A DNA stretch of 64,000 nt. Source: Topomyia yanbarensis. Lineage: Eukaryota > Arthropoda > Insecta > Diptera > Culicidae. Made by a program: the position numbers and the translations under genes. The notes beneath the pieces were generated by a model that made no database searches, had not been told where the DNA came from, and saw only the letters and a list, made by a program, of their open reading frames with translations. Of this stretch, positions 1-10,436 are shown one piece after another. The stretch lies in NCBI RefSeq assembly GCF_030247195.1, contig NC_080672.1, positions 370,318,271 to 370,382,270 of the forward strand, in the 5' to 3' direction. Within the stretch, counting starts at the first letter, position 1, and the number at the start of each line of letters is the position of its first letter.

Positions 1-321
1 GTGGGATTCAAATGATGGTCATGTCGCTAATACCCATTTTAGGGTTCGCTTCGGAAACTTCTATGTTGGAAAGCTACTTAACCCCGTCTTCATAGCTTTC
101 AACAAAAATGGCATGACAAATCTACGTCAAATGCCTGGTGCATGTATACTTTCGAATAGTGCTATTGACGCTTGTCTTATATCCGACCTCACAACTCGCG
201 ATATTTGGTAAATATGGTAAATATGACTGTTGACAACATAAACAAGAAATGCGTCTATTGTTCGGCATATTTGCCGCATAATGTACCATCACTTTCCGTT
301 GATTTCAAAAGGGTTGTATCA
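1..321 (+). pseudogene. LOA-clade retrotransposon copy 1, endonuclease segment
   Basis: This is the apurinic-type endonuclease part of ORF2 of a LOA-clade non-LTR retrotransposon. The enzyme would nick the target DNA to prime reverse transcription. From about base 46 the frame reads residues such as GMTNLRQMPGACILSN and [14 protein letters not shown], which align with the better copy at 25046-25300 ([30 protein letters not shown]). A stop follows TTRDIW near base 210. The coding match resumes with CSAYLPHN and runs to GGTTGTATCA at 312-321, where another element is inserted; the ORF picks up again at 1198. The 5' end lies outside the window. The clade call rests on domain order (endonuclease, RT, RNase H) and remembered LOA motifs. 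Confidence 0.8.
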
Positions 322-1197
322 AAGATAAAATCAAGATTACTAGGTCCTATACCAACCATTAACAAATGATGGTACAGTAACCGTGTACCGGTGAACTGAA
401 TAATAGTATGCTTTTGCTGCCCCCTCGTTAATAGGCGTCGATAATATTTAGGATGCGTCGACAAAATGCTATGGTTACGAATCAAATCAATGTAGTAAAT
501 AATCTTTTTATAAAAGAAACACGTTGTTTATTGTGGCGTGTAAAATTATTATTATAGTCATACTGACTTCTAAAGGCCGGGACGCCCTCAAGAAAACCCT
601 TAAAATGAATGCTTCTCAAATATTCAACCAAACTTGTACATGACCTGGCTCGCATTAAAAGTCGAAAAGGGGTCCGAGGGAATCAGAATAAATCGGCTCA
701 TTTTTTACATTCCCCACTTAGTTCGGGAATTAAGCTGCTCAAAACTTTTATGAGAGTTTTGAACATATGAATGGGTATTTTGATGTAAAAAGCAGAATTT
801 TGGTAAATTTTCCGGTCCATTTTACCATGAGTGACAAGATCCTTAAATCCGGGACTGTTCCGCCTTATCCGGGACTGTTCCGCTTAATACGGGACGCCTG
901 GCCACTTTAACCTAGAATGACACTAATCTGAAAACGAAATCGGCATTAGTCACATCAATTAATTACCGAACTTTAAAAACCTCAAAGTTTGTTTATTTTT
1001 CAGACGAAAGCTTGCTTATTTTCGAAATAACGCATTGCCATAGATACGACGCAAATATCGACGTTGTTTCTATTTCGCAAAGCTTCGCTTCAATTTATTA
1101 TTGAGCTGTCACACTGACGGTGAACCAAATTCATCGAGGGGTCGCATTTTGATGGTACATGGTAATCATCCGACCACTCTATCTTGAGTTTATCTTT
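322..1197. mobile_element. DNA transposon or MITE with 10-bp target duplication
   Basis: This 876-bp insert interrupts the LOA endonuclease. It is bounded by inverted ends AAGATAAAATCAAGAT and ATCTTGAGTTTATCTT (15 of 16 match). The 10-bp duplication GGTTGTATCA lies at 312-321 and 1198-1207. The second LOA copy at about 25535-25550 shows the empty site. No transposase frame is visible, so it is non-autonomous or decayed. Inside, the phrase TCCGGGACTGTTCCGC is repeated around 846-882. A 9-10 bp duplication suggests a Mutator-like or related superfamily, but the short ends do not settle it. Confidence 0.75.
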
Positions 1198-3392
1198 GGT
1201 TGTATCATACTGTGACAGACATGGGTTTCCTCTCATAATCGGCAGTGATGCAAATGCCCATGCTCACCACATAATTTGGGGCAGCTCAGATATCAATTTG
1301 AGAGGCACCGAATTAATGGAATACTTAAGTAGTGCAAATCTGCACATTCTTAATGCCGGAAACCGCCTAACATTTGCATGAGCTGGCAGAGAAGAGGTGT
1401 TAGATGTAACTCTCTGCTCTGACAGTATTACGCATGAATTGACAAACTGGCTCGTACCAAACGAGCTCGAACCGTCGTTATCTGATCATAAGTACATCGT
1501 CTTTGATCATTTAAACGTCTCGATAGATATCGTCACCTATCGTAATCCCAAATCTACGAACTGGGACCTCTAGGAAGAGGGCTTGGCGACTAGGTTTCAT
1601 GGGTATCTTCCGACGATTGAATCTCCAAGTGACTTGGATGAGATTGTGGATAAAACAAGCTCATTCATAGTAGCAGCATATCAAGAGGCTTGTTCGCTTC
1701 GAGTTATGCGTGCTTCTAGAGGAACACCTTGGTAGAATTCCGAACTTGTTCGACTCAAAAAGTTATGTAGAAGAGCTTGAAATCGGAGACGCAGGGATGG
1801 GTCGGAAGCATTTAAATTGGCTTGCAAAGCATACAGAAATGCCCTTTGATCCTCTGAGCGAAGTTGTTGGAAAAGCCTCTGCACAAATGTCTCAAGTCTC
1901 AACGAGACTAGTAGATTAAATAAGTTACTTTCGAAATCGAAAGACTTTCATGTCAGTTCAATTAGAACTGCAGATGGTGAATACTCGTCTGACGAAGATG
2001 TAGTACTCAACTGTCTTTTTGACACACACTTTCCAGGCTATCACTGACGATAGCCCCTAAGTACTTTTCAGGTAGTTCTGATTCTTGGACATTTGTTCGT
2101 AGAATTGTGACAACCGAATCGATCAGATGGGCGATTGAAAGTTCTGCTAAGAAAGGACGGAATTATTCCAGTTCTACTACAAAAAGGGTATGAACACTTC
2201 AGGCATATTTTGAAAAAAGGTTCTTGCTTGTAGTCTTGAGACAGGATACATTCCATTAGCATGGCGGGAAATAACTGTCAAATTCATTCCCAAAGGTGGC
2301 CGCGTCATCTATGAGGAGCCAAAGAGCTCAGTCTGATCTCCTTCCTTCTCAAATCAGTGGAACGTTTAATAGACCACTACATTCGGGATGTTAGCTTGGG
2401 CGAGCACCCGCTGCATATAATGCAACATGCATATCAACGGGGGAAGTCTACTACCATTCTGTTACACAATGTTGCCTACAACATTGAAAAAGCTTTTTCA
2501 CAAAAGCAATCAAGTTTAGGAGTTTTTCTCGATATTGAAGGGGCTTTTGACAACGTTTCTTTCGAATCCGTTTTGAAAGTACGCAATGCTTAGCAACCGA
2601 CATCTGTACTCATCGTTAAGACAAGTAGAAATAAGGAAACTGAGTGTCTGCGGATGTCCTCAAGGTGGTGTGCTGTCACCACTTCTATGGAACCTTGGCG
2701 CCGATGGCTTGGTGAGGAAACTTAATGAGCTTGGGTTTCCGACGTATTGGTTTCGCAGATGATTATCATATAATGATCACCGGTATTTGCACTAACACAC
2801 TATTTGATTTGATGCAGCAAGCTTTATGGGTTGTTAAGCAATTGTGTCTTTATGTTGGGCTATCAGTTTTTCCAAATAAAACATCAATAGTGCTTTTCAC
2901 TCAACGAAGGATTGCAACCGGAGCTCGACCATTGCAGTTCTTTGACTCTGAAATTATTATCGCAGATCAATTTAAGTACGTTGGGGTAATTCTTGACTCA
3001 AAACTTAATTGGACACCTCAAATCGATTTCAGGATCAAGAAAGATTGCATGGCCTTCGACCAAGTATATTCAGTGGATCTACACAACAATTGTTAGACCA
3101 ATACTGGCATACGGCTGCCTTGTTTGGTGGCAGAAGGGAGAAGTCATGACAATTCAATCAAAGTTAAACCATCTTCAAAGGATGGTCTTGATGGCGATGA
3201 CTGGCGTGTTCTCGACAACACCTACTGCTGCTCTTGAACATAAAACCAATATAGGTGTTTCTGACATAAAGATGCAGTTTCTTGTGCATACCTTCTGGCG
3301 ACAACTTGAAGAAAACGTAGTTTGTTGTACTGACGGTTCTTTGTTGGAAGGCCGACCCGGTGCTGGTGTCTATTGTCATGAAATGAGATTAA
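1198..3392 (+). pseudogene. LOA-clade copy 1, endonuclease to RNase H start
   Basis: ORF2 continues after the insertion. Endonuclease motifs include [18 protein letters not shown] and LSDHKYI. Reverse transcriptase follows: AWREITVKFIPK near 2260, GVFLDIEGAFDN near 2520, CGCPQGGVLSPLLWN near 2650 and the catalytic FADDYH near 2755. The RNase H start CCTDGSLLEGRPGAGVY lies near 3325. The copy is dead. There are stops near 1381, 1573, 1735 and 2053, several frameshifts, a deletion of about 50 bases near 2580 where copy 2 keeps the residues after the LDIEGAFDN block, and further deletions near 3070 and 3235. It ends at the TTAA (3389-3392) where a piggyBac-like element is inserted. Confidence 0.85.
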
Positions 3393-4013
3393 CCCTCAAA
3401 AAGGCAACCGGGTCCCAGAGGCCCGGCACGTTACAATTTTTTAGTTACAAAAAAATGTGTATGCAGTATAAGCTTGGGCATGTAAATTTTGATAAGTAGC
3501 TTCGAAATCTATAACAAAAATAAAGAATTGTGAAATTTTCATCTATGGAGTGATGCGCAGCTATGTTTGAATTTTTTACATGCACAAAAAGGCAAGCCGG
3601 GCCTGGCAGGCCCGGTGTGCAAGCAATATTTACTAGGAATACCACGAGTTTTATACATTAATATTTATCTGAAAAAAACATTTTGATGAGTTCAACTTCA
3701 TATTAGCAGGTATTTTTTCATGTTTTTATTGATTTTATCTTTTTACCTTTTCTTATAAGAAATTTTTTTTGAAAGTTTGAGCGAATTCTATACATTTCTT
3801 TTATAGGAAATGTAAAAATAGCATACGATAATGACGTGTGTCATATTTTTTTGGGTAAATACTTTTATTTCACCCACTGTGGTCTACTTGACAATTATTT
3901 GGATACAACATAACCTAACTCTGTCGTTATTGTCTATTTTTGTTGTCTATTCTTTGTGTTATAGTTGTCGTAATTATTCAAATTGTAGGATCTAAAAGCA
4001 ACAAAAAGTTGAA

Positions 4014-4303
4014 ATGGTTATAAGACGATATGCACATGTTTTCAATCGTCTCAAAGAATCTGAAATAACGGAAGAAATTCGAGCAAATTCAACAGCAGAC
4101 GATTCCGAAACTGATTTGCAAAGCGAGGAAGAATGTGTGAATGATATTGCTTCCGTCGATAAATCTGATGCAGACTCGGAAGAAAAATCTGAATATGTAC
4201 TCCGGTTATGCATCAGAAGAAATTAATAGCAACCCAGAAACATTTATTAGTCGTGTTCAAACGAAATGGAATTCAGAACCCTCACCTTATGGAAAAAATT
4301 GAC
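4014..4303 (+). pseudogene. piggyBac-type transposase N-terminus, truncated
   Basis: This is the remnant of a transposase that would cut and paste the surrounding element at TTAA sites. The first frame starts at ATG 4014 (MVIRRYAHVFNRLKESEI) and runs into a strongly acidic, serine-rich stretch, including TDLQSEEECVND and DKSDADSEEKSE, which is typical of piggyBac N-termini. Around 4200 the reading must shift frame to continue as SGYASEEINSNPE and RVQTKWNSEP, ending near 4303. There a family X repeat replaces the rest of the gene. The DDE/D catalytic core and C-terminal zinc-binding region are absent. Assignment rests mainly on the TTAA termini, supported by the acidic N-terminus. Confidence 0.6.
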
Positions 4304-4998
4304 CTTTTTACATCCATCGCCTTATACGCTGAAATCGGGATTTGCTGCGTGTTCGTACTCATCATCCTGTAATTCCGGAACCGGAAGTCGAATCATTTAT
4401 AAATTCAACAGCAGCCAATGGGAACGCTGTACCTTTCATTTGAAACCAAGTTTGTAAAAATCTGTAAAGAATTCGCTGAGAAATAGGTATGACATTATCT
4501 TAGGAACTTGGTAAGTTCCCCCAGGGCATCAAGAACCGCCATAGTTGGCCAATGTGGTCGAAGTGCCTTCGGTGGGTCATTAATGATCTAGACATGCAAA
4601 GTCAAGTAATGTTGCACATATTTTAATATATATTGCATCATTTGGACATCATGGTGGTATCAGTTTCTATGGAAATTTGCTGTGTGGTTGTACTCTTCAA
4701 CACGTAACTCCAGAACCGAAAGTCGGATCAATAAAAAAAAATCAATAGCAACCGATGGGAAGGCTGTACCTTTCATTTGAGACTAAATTTGTACAAATCG
4801 GTCCAGCCACCTCTGAGAAAAATCGGTGAGATTGTTTGCCACATACATACATCCATACATACATACAAACATACACACACACACATACAGACATTTTACG
4901 ATCTCGACAAACTGAGTCGAATGGTATAAGAGATTTGGCCCTGCGGGTTGAAATTTCGACCGATTGCATAACCTTTCTATATGAGAACGGCAAAAAGG
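4304..4998 (+). repeat. Family X interspersed repeat, copy 1
   Basis: Partial copy of the main interspersed repeat of this window. Diagnostic words are TAATTCCGGAACCGGAAGTC (4370-4389), ACCTTTCATTTGA, an ACAY microsatellite (4842-4890), GATCTCGACAAACTGAGTCG and the terminal CCTTTCTATATGAGAACGGC. It starts mid-family and has replaced the body of the piggyBac transposase. Confidence 0.8.
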
Positions 4999-5072
4999 AG
5001 CTTGAATTTAGACGGGCCTGAGAGGCCCGGCTTGCCCTTTAATGTTAGGATTTTAGCTTGCCTTCACAAGGG

Positions 5073-5880
5073 TTAAACCAATCTCATTCGCTTGGTAGAT
5101 ACTGTACCGTATTCTAAGCAGAAATCTTTGCAATTCTGTGTGACGTACAATCAGCACTTCAACAGGGAATTTGCGGTAAAAGAATCTATTTTTGCTCTAA
5201 CAGTGAGGCTGCCCTGAAGGACTTAGTTCGGCAGATTCGAGATCGAAATTAGTAATCGCATGTCGAACTCAAATCATTCCGATACTACTGGAAATGAGTG
5301 GATGGACGAATTGGCTAGAGCTGGCGCTGCGACTGACTTCGTTGGTCCAGAACCAGTTCTACCACTGTCGATAAGTTGGATAAAACACAAGATTCGCTCT
5401 TGGACTGCATCCGAACATGCCAACCATTGGCGTAGCTTGCAAACTTGCGTTCAAACAAAGTCTTTTCTGCCGGATGTGAGTCCGAAAATGTCAAAGAATT
5501 TGTTACATTTTTCCAAGCACAATTGCAGTATTCTAGTTAGGGCACTGACTGGACATTGCAAACTCAATTATCCGTTGGCTACTATTCAGCGCGCTGAGTA
5601 TTATTCATGTGATCTTTGTGAATCCGATTACGGAACATCATATCATTTGATATGCAACTGCCCTGTAGTAATGCAATTACGTATTCGTATCCCTCTGGGG
5701 GTGCAGAATGCTCTGTTTTAATTGTTCTGTGTCGTTATTTTCCTTACCACTAACCTTACCATTTCCCCAATCCTTCCCATCAGGAAAAGATGAAAAGACG
5801 ATTCTTGGCAAGGCACAAATCTCCGATCAACATGGGGAACGTGCCATTTGAGCCAGACGGTATTGATTCCTGAAGAAAAC
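5073..5880 (+). pseudogene. LOA-clade copy 1, RNase H, zinc motif and 3' UTR
   Basis: This is the 3' end of ORF2 after the piggyBac insertion. RNase H continues with QAEIFAI near 5125 and the late motif GNEWMDELARAGA near 5290. The following segment (RALTGHCKLNYPLATIQRAE) ends in a cysteine-histidine motif, CDLCESDYGTSYHLICNC, near 5610-5663, usual at the C-terminus of these elements. RNase H would remove RNA from the hybrid made during retrotransposition. The 3' UTR from about 5720 matches that of copy 2 (GGCAAGGCACAAAT, GGGGAACGTGCCATTT) and ends near GATTCCTGA at 5866-5874. No poly(A) tail is seen. The frame is open across 5260-5721 but cut off from its upstream part. Confidence 0.82.
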
Positions 5881-6047
5881 CTGTAGCGTCCAGAGATACA
5901 TCGAGTAAGATTGGTGATCACATTTTTGCTTAACTCTCCCCAGACTCGGCATTCAATTTCATATATCTTCCGTAACTTCATCTCCCTCTTCGTATTATGA
6001 AAGTCTTCTTTTTACAACGACTTCCCATTTTAAATCATACTTGTAAA

Positions 6048-6366
6048 TTACCGAGGGAACGCCATTTTTATCAATCGCCAAACATTAACACGACTTAACG
6101 TAGATGGGACCATTCCCAGCATCTTGCTAATGGCACGGTGAAAAACAGCCGCACTTTCTAGGTACATGCGAAAAATTTGTTTACGCCGCTGATGTTCTTG
6201 AGACTCCATTTTCGCATTGGTTATACAATTTCCAATGAAACTTAAACAATGAAAACAATACATCGTTAACTAATTTCAGCCAAACTCTCGATATAAAATA
6301 TCCAATGGAAACAAACTTACAGCAATTTGAAAGTGAGCGATACAATTTGATTCCGTACACCCTTTA
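6048..6366 (-). pseudogene. D37E/Tc1-mariner-type transposase N-terminus relic
   Basis: On the minus strand an ATG near 6207 opens MESQEHQRRKQIFRMYLE and continues to KMLGMVPSTLSRV. This parallels the N-terminal helix-turn-helix of the D37E element at 47510-47633 (MEVNQRESREQILSKHLEF, KMLNIRHSTVSRV). Upstream, at 6335-6366, the complement reads AAAGGGTGTACGGAATCAAA, a plausible terminal repeat beginning after TA. The catalytic part is missing. This is a diverged relic of an ITm-type element. Confidence 0.55.
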
Positions 6367-7235
6367 GTTTTTAATTCGACCAATGTTAAGCTGGTAACTG
6401 CTACCTTAACATTCATTATCACCCATCAAAATGGCTTCAATCATCATTTTCTGGTATCTGTTGATCACCCCTTTTCAAACGGTACGATAGTTGATTTCAC
6501 TCTTTTGCTCTAACAGAAAGCCGCTATCTTGGATTTCAAAATGGCGTAAATCGTCAATTCCCGCCATCTCCTGATACCCTTTCAAACATCAATATTGATA
6601 GTGGTTTTCACCATTTTGTGGTAACCTGAAGCCGCGATTTTGTGATAACCCATCGCCTTGGACTTCGGATGAGTTCGACTATTTACCCGACTATTATTTT
6701 ACTGGTAAAATAAAGGTAAAGTTAAATCGGAAGGGTATGATTGATGGGAGAGAATGGTGGCATGTCTAAGACGTGTAGGTTTCTGGGAACCGGCCTTTAA
6801 TACTTCGAAGACTTAAGCTGTCTGGTAAAAGCTCACGTACCTTATTTATGGTTGTCTCCTCAACGGCGTTGACTTTTATTTAGAAAAACTACGACCACAC
6901 TGATAGTTGATTTGGTCGTACAGCGCACTTCACTACACGCTTTACTCACCAACAGATACTACCGTCACTTGATACGTTCAATCACAACTACGTTTTATCC
7001 CCAAACAGGGCCGTCTTAAGACTACGCGGGGCCTCTGGGCAATCTTGAGCTGGGTGGGGGGGGAGTGCTATAACTGAACAGGTAACCTGTAATAGTAGGA
7101 TGATCAAACGAATATTCCCCGCATTACGAAACCATTTCCAGTCCATGCCATCCTGAGACTTTTCCTTTGAGCCCAATCAGTCAAACGTATTGAAATTATT
7201 TTAAGAAATAAAGTGGGATTCAACATATACCGAGA
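6367..7235. other. No gene seen; low-copy repeat words
   Basis: There is no supportable gene here. Between 6420 and 6640 variants of the phrase CTTGGATTTCAAAATGGCG recur, a word also seen at 16173-16196 (there read as CTTGGATTTAAACATGGCG). Around 7010-7045 a GGGCCGTCTTAAGACTACGC stretch resembles a common mosquito repeat. The open frames of up to about 70 codons look random. Confidence 0.5.
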
Positions 7236-7247
7236 ACAAAGCAAACT

Positions 7248-7660
7248 TTCCATGAACATCGACAAGTTTGTGCCTGTGTACAAAATTTCGTGCACGCGTT
7301 CAACCTCAAACCTGCTTGGTCTCGATGTACATGTTCGCCTCGAACGTCGAACCCAAACTAACGATGTTCAAACTCTAGTTCAAACATCCGTGTGCGTACA
7401 CCGGGTGCGTGCACGAGAACGGTTCACACAAGGCAAACAGAGTCAACGCTAGTGACAATGAAAGTGAGAAGGAGAAGACTGGTGCCAAGAACCTGTGTAT
7501 ACAAGAAATGTACGCACACCATGTACGCACATGGAGTTCAGTTGTGCAGGCGAACGTGTGCACGTGCTTTAGTACGAAATAGCGAGTTCGTACACTAAAT
7601 TTGGGTTTAATATGAGCACAGAACCAGAGCGAACATTGTGTACGATGTTCATTTGGGAAG
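7248..7660. repeat. GTTCG-rich inverted-end repeat, copy A
   Basis: A 413-bp unit closely matches 8886-9296. Its ends are inverted: TTCCATGAACATCGACAAG at the left and, on the other strand, CCCAAATGAACATCG at the right. The body is packed with GTTCG/CGAAC and GTTCAAAC words. Open frames on both strands are by-products. It is best read as a MITE of unknown superfamily. Confidence 0.65.
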
Positions 7661-7954
7661 ACTGGAACAAAGACGATTTCAGATTTCCACAACCAGGTGT
7701 CGCTTATATATATTCCTTGATTTGACGTGAGTAATGTCTTTTTTTTACTTTTTTCAAGTTTTTTAGAAACGTGTCCAATGGGAAAGAGACAGAGAACGGG
7801 TACGTGGTACGAAAAAGGTTGAGAACCGCTGATGTAGAAGATCTATGCTATATTTCTAGCAAAATTTAGGTAAAACATTTTTTCTCCTTTAAGAAGAAAA
7901 CTGTTTATAATTCACAGTTGCATGTTAATGGCATAAAATCTGTAACTAAAATAG

Positions 7955-8120
7955 AATTTTGCGTTTCGGTTTCGTCTCATCAACATCCGACACTAACATA
8001 GTGCGAGACATTAAGCAGAGTTTGATCAAAAACACTAAAAGTGTTTTTGTTTTTGGAGCTATCGTCAATACGGCTCCAGCTTAGTCTTGTCACTAAGTTA
8101 GTGTCGGATTCTGATGAGAC
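7955..8120. mobile_element. Foldback MITE (TTGCGTTT family), copy 1
   Basis: This is a relative of the better-preserved unit at 37268-37460. It shares TTTTGCGTTTCGGTTTCGTC, CTCATCAACATCCGACACTA and the inverted partner TAGTGTCGGATTCTGATGAG. Immediately downstream, TTCTTCCTGTGTCATCCTAA is duplicated in tandem (8140-8180). Confidence 0.6.
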
Positions 8121-8394
8121 TAATTTATGTAGAAGATAACTTCTTCCTGTGTCATCCTAATTCTTCCTGTGTCATCCTAAATCTGGTGGTGGGGATGAAG
8201 GTCCAAAGACCTCCTAGCTGATTCTACAATATAAAAGACAAGGAAAAAATATACAAACCACGCTACGCACTTATCAAGAGTAGATTCCTGTATGCCGGTA
8301 CTGTAACCAAATGGCACACCATGGGAAACTTTGCGCACTGAAAATATCATTTCAACTAGTGACTTCGAACTTGTAAAACTAATCTGTAATCAGT

Positions 8395-8530
8395 GGCGGA
8401 TCTAGGGGAAGAGTCCTGGTAGTCCGGACCCCCTCCTAATATTTTCAACTTGTTGAGAATTTTTGAATAACTTTCAATTTTATATTAGTTTCAAACTTAA
8501 AATTATTTCAAACTAAATTTGACCACAATT
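8395..8530 (-). repeat. Family X left-arm fragment, minus orientation
   Basis: The complement matches 24825-24900. Shared words are AACAAGTTGAAAAT, the GGGGTCCGGAC block and GATCCGCC next to CACTGATT. It is a partial copy in opposite orientation to the fragment at 59845-60070. Confidence 0.55.
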
Positions 8531-8699
8531 TTCATTAAATGATGTTCTTACGCATAACGCATTATATAATGTGCATTCCAAAATCAAAATTTCGGTTACC
8601 TCCCGAAATTTTTTTCTGGATCCGTTCGTGTCTGTAATATTATTCCAAATTCAAAGTATTTTTAGCAACTTGATAGATATTTTTTTAAATTAAATTTTT

Positions 8700-8785
8700 T
8701 TAAACCCTAAGTGCGCGGTAGGGAATCGAACCCAGGCGAGCTGCGCACAAAGCAATCGATTTATCGACTACGCTATGCCCGTCCC
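8700..8785 (-). repeat. tRNA-derived SINE, minus strand
   Basis: The complement reads like a tRNA: a box A-like TAGCGTAGTCGATAAATCG, then box B GGTTCGATTCC, then CCTACCGCGCACTTAGGGTT. It parallels the SINE at 41901-42070. Possible short flanking duplications (GATAGATAT at the left, GATAGAAATAT at the right) support insertion. It is not a functional tRNA: there is no convincing cloverleaf with anticodon arm. Confidence 0.6.
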
Positions 8786-8849
8786 TGCGATAGAAATATA
8801 GGTAGTAGTAAATAGTGAATTTTTATTTGTTTCATTGCTTCCCTAAAGC

Positions 8850-9353
8850 AAAAAATATTCACTGTGAATTTTGTTCTACCCAGACTTCCCATGAACATGG
8901 ACAATTTTGTACCTGTGTACAAAATTTCCTGCACGCGTTCAACTTCAAACATGCTTCGTCTCGATGTACAAGTTCGCCTCGAACATCGAACTCAAACGAA
9001 CGATGTGCAAACTCTAGTTCAAACATCCGTGTACCGTACACCGGGTGCGTACACGAGAACGATTCGCACATGGCAAAAAAGAGTCAGCGCTAGGGACGAT
9101 GAGAGTGAGAAAGAGAAAACTGGTGCCACGAACCGCTGTGTACGCACACCATGTACGAACATGGGGTTCAGTTGTGCAGGCGAACATGTGCACGTGTTTA
9201 GGTACGAAACAGCGTGTTTGAGTTCGTATACGAAGTGTGGGTTTAATATGAGCACAGAACCAGAGCGAACATTGCGTGCGATGTGCATATGGGAAGACTG
9301 GTTCTACCTATTCCAACGAGGCAACAGCAACAAAATCCATAGTGAATATTTTT
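8850..9353. mobile_element. GTTCG-rich inverted-end repeat, copy B
   Basis: The 8886-9296 core matches the unit at 7248-7660. It sits inside a second pair of inverted repeats, AAAAATATTCACTGTGAATT at 8851-8870 and its near complement at 9334-9353. The outer pair may be the true termini of this copy, or an older element into which the core was inserted. The 246-codon open frame running through it is a by-product of the repeat. Confidence 0.6.
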
Positions 9354-9880
9354 GTAGCGTTTGTCCTGTCGCCTCGTGTGCGCACGGTTTAAATAATATT
9401 ATCTCGATATTCGCTTCAGTAAGGGGCGCGAGTATAACAACTAATCGAGAGGCTGTATGGCTGGTCAATGTCATTACACTGGACCATTATGGCAATTTCA
9501 AAAGCCGCCGCAAGGAAGCTAATACCAATAACGGCGTGTCAACAGTCGTGACCTGTAAGTACAACGGCAAGAAAAAACATCTCATCGCCAGTACCAAAAC
9601 CTAAATCTCCACAAACAAGGGCTTAGCATGCGTGAATTCTTTGTAAACAAAGACATGGTAATGATGATGTAATCGATACCAATTGTCGAAAGGAACTGTC
9701 ACACAAACATGCACAGCGGTAGTTTTCGTTTAGACGCATGCTGGAATCAGAATCAGTGTTTTTTTTATAAAAAAGTTTCAAATCTATTTCGCAAAGAATT
9801 TTCAACAGGTAAAGTCAGAATATCTGTATAACTAAATAAATACCATGTTCGAAATTCTTCACTTCAACCCTGTTGTTGCA
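9354..9880. other. Unassigned; possible exon remains
   Basis: Between 9380 and 9603 a plus-strand frame reads WLVNVITLDHYGNFKSRRKE and ends TCKYNGKKKHLIASTKT. It contains a perfect donor-like GTAAGT at 9554. I do not recognise the peptide, and its phase does not join the candidate exon at 9882. It may be a decayed exon or chance. Confidence 0.25.
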
Positions 9881-9948
9881 GAAACTCAGCACATAACAAA
9901 TTTATCACAATCCTCAAATCCGAATCTGAACTAACTCCCAAAGGCCAA

Positions 9949-10070
9949 ATGGCGTCCGGTTCACTATCAGGTTGGAGTAAGGACATTCCGCGAACGACGG
10001 TTGCAGTGCGCAACACCGTGCAGTTACCTCGAGCAAATCCGCTTCGAAACCCTTTAACAGCCGTTGAAAG
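9949..10070 (+). CDS. Candidate first coding exon, unknown protein
   Basis: The stretch 9882-10070 has exon hallmarks. A pyrimidine-rich acceptor ends TTGTTGCAG at 9881, and a donor-like AAAG/GTATAG lies at 10070/10071. One frame is open throughout. The ATG at 9949 sits in a good insect context (GGCCAAATGGCG) and opens MASGSLSGWSKDIPRTT, continuing to NPLTAVER. I do not recognise the product. The exon would end in phase 2, which does not fit the next candidate exon at 10263 without a missing exon or an indel. It could be a pseudogene, or part of a real small gene whose other exons I cannot see. It lies in the most repeat-poor stretch of the left half. Confidence 0.35.
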
Positions 10071-10262
10071 GTATAGGATTTTATGGACCTAGCTTATTGG
10101 TAGTATTGTCGTGCGAGTTTCGTGACCGAAAAGTCATCTACTAATGCTATTCATTAAACAAGAAATTATTTGTGGTATGTGCAACTTCCCCAAAATTATT
10201 CAAAAACTCAGTCTTTACAGGGTTAAAATAAACTTTTACTGAAATGGAGTCTATTTTTTTAG

Positions 10263-10436
10263 CTTCCCACTGCTCTGAATCAAAATCAGCAGGAACTTTA
10301 TAAAACATTTATTTCGGAGTTCAAGCTGCACCATTTTGCCGTGGTCATGCGGGTGATGATCGACCGGGATGCTTCTGAAGAAGGTGAACTGCCACACGGC
10401 CAGTCGAAATCGAAGGCTAAAACCCCCTTCCCCTGA
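10263..10436 (+). CDS. Candidate terminal exon, unknown protein
   Basis: A strong acceptor (TATTTTTTTAG) at 10262 is followed by 57 open codons ending in TGA at 10434-10436. The peptide starts LPTALNQNQQELYKTFISEF, continues FAVVMRVMIDRDASEEGE and ends KSKAKTPFP. The codon composition looks coding and less AT-rich than the surroundings. I cannot assign a family. It would lie 192 bases downstream of the candidate exon at 9949-10070, but the splice phases do not match as read. Alternatives are a pseudogene or a missed microexon. Confidence 0.4.
   Translation, partial: LPTALNQNQQELYKTFISEFKLHHFAVVMRVMIDRDASEEGELPHGQSKSKAKTPFP

Larger units (their letters stand above)
3393..5072 (+). mobile_element. 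piggyBac-like transposon nested in LOA copy 1
   Basis: The element has the piggyBac hallmark: TTAA duplicated at 3389-3392 and 5073-5076, with ends CCCTCAAAAAGGCAAC and, on the other strand, CCCTTGTGAAGGCAAG. Removing it joins the RNase H frame as seen in LOA copy 2 near 28290. Imperfect palindromes built on GGGCC...GGCCC recur near both ends (3409-3430, 3595-3622, 5011-5036), like the subterminal inverted repeats of known piggyBac elements. The interior keeps only the start of a transposase, then a family X repeat. It is 1,680 bp long, so most of the transposase (usually about 600 residues) is missing. Confidence 0.85.

Noticed and set aside
5718..5981. An 87-codon minus frame
   Set aside because: Covers the antisense of the LOA 3' UTR. 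The partner at 16559-16741 is the antisense of the same UTR.
8700..8785. A tRNA gene on the minus strand
   Set aside because: Box A and box B are present but the cloverleaf does not close and the sequence resembles the SINE at 41901-42070. Annotated as a SINE.
8864..9604. A 246-codon open frame, the longest in the first 25 kb
   Set aside because: Most of it runs through a non-coding repeat that is also present at 7248-7660, where the same frame is not kept. Only the last 75 codons could be an exon, with weak support.
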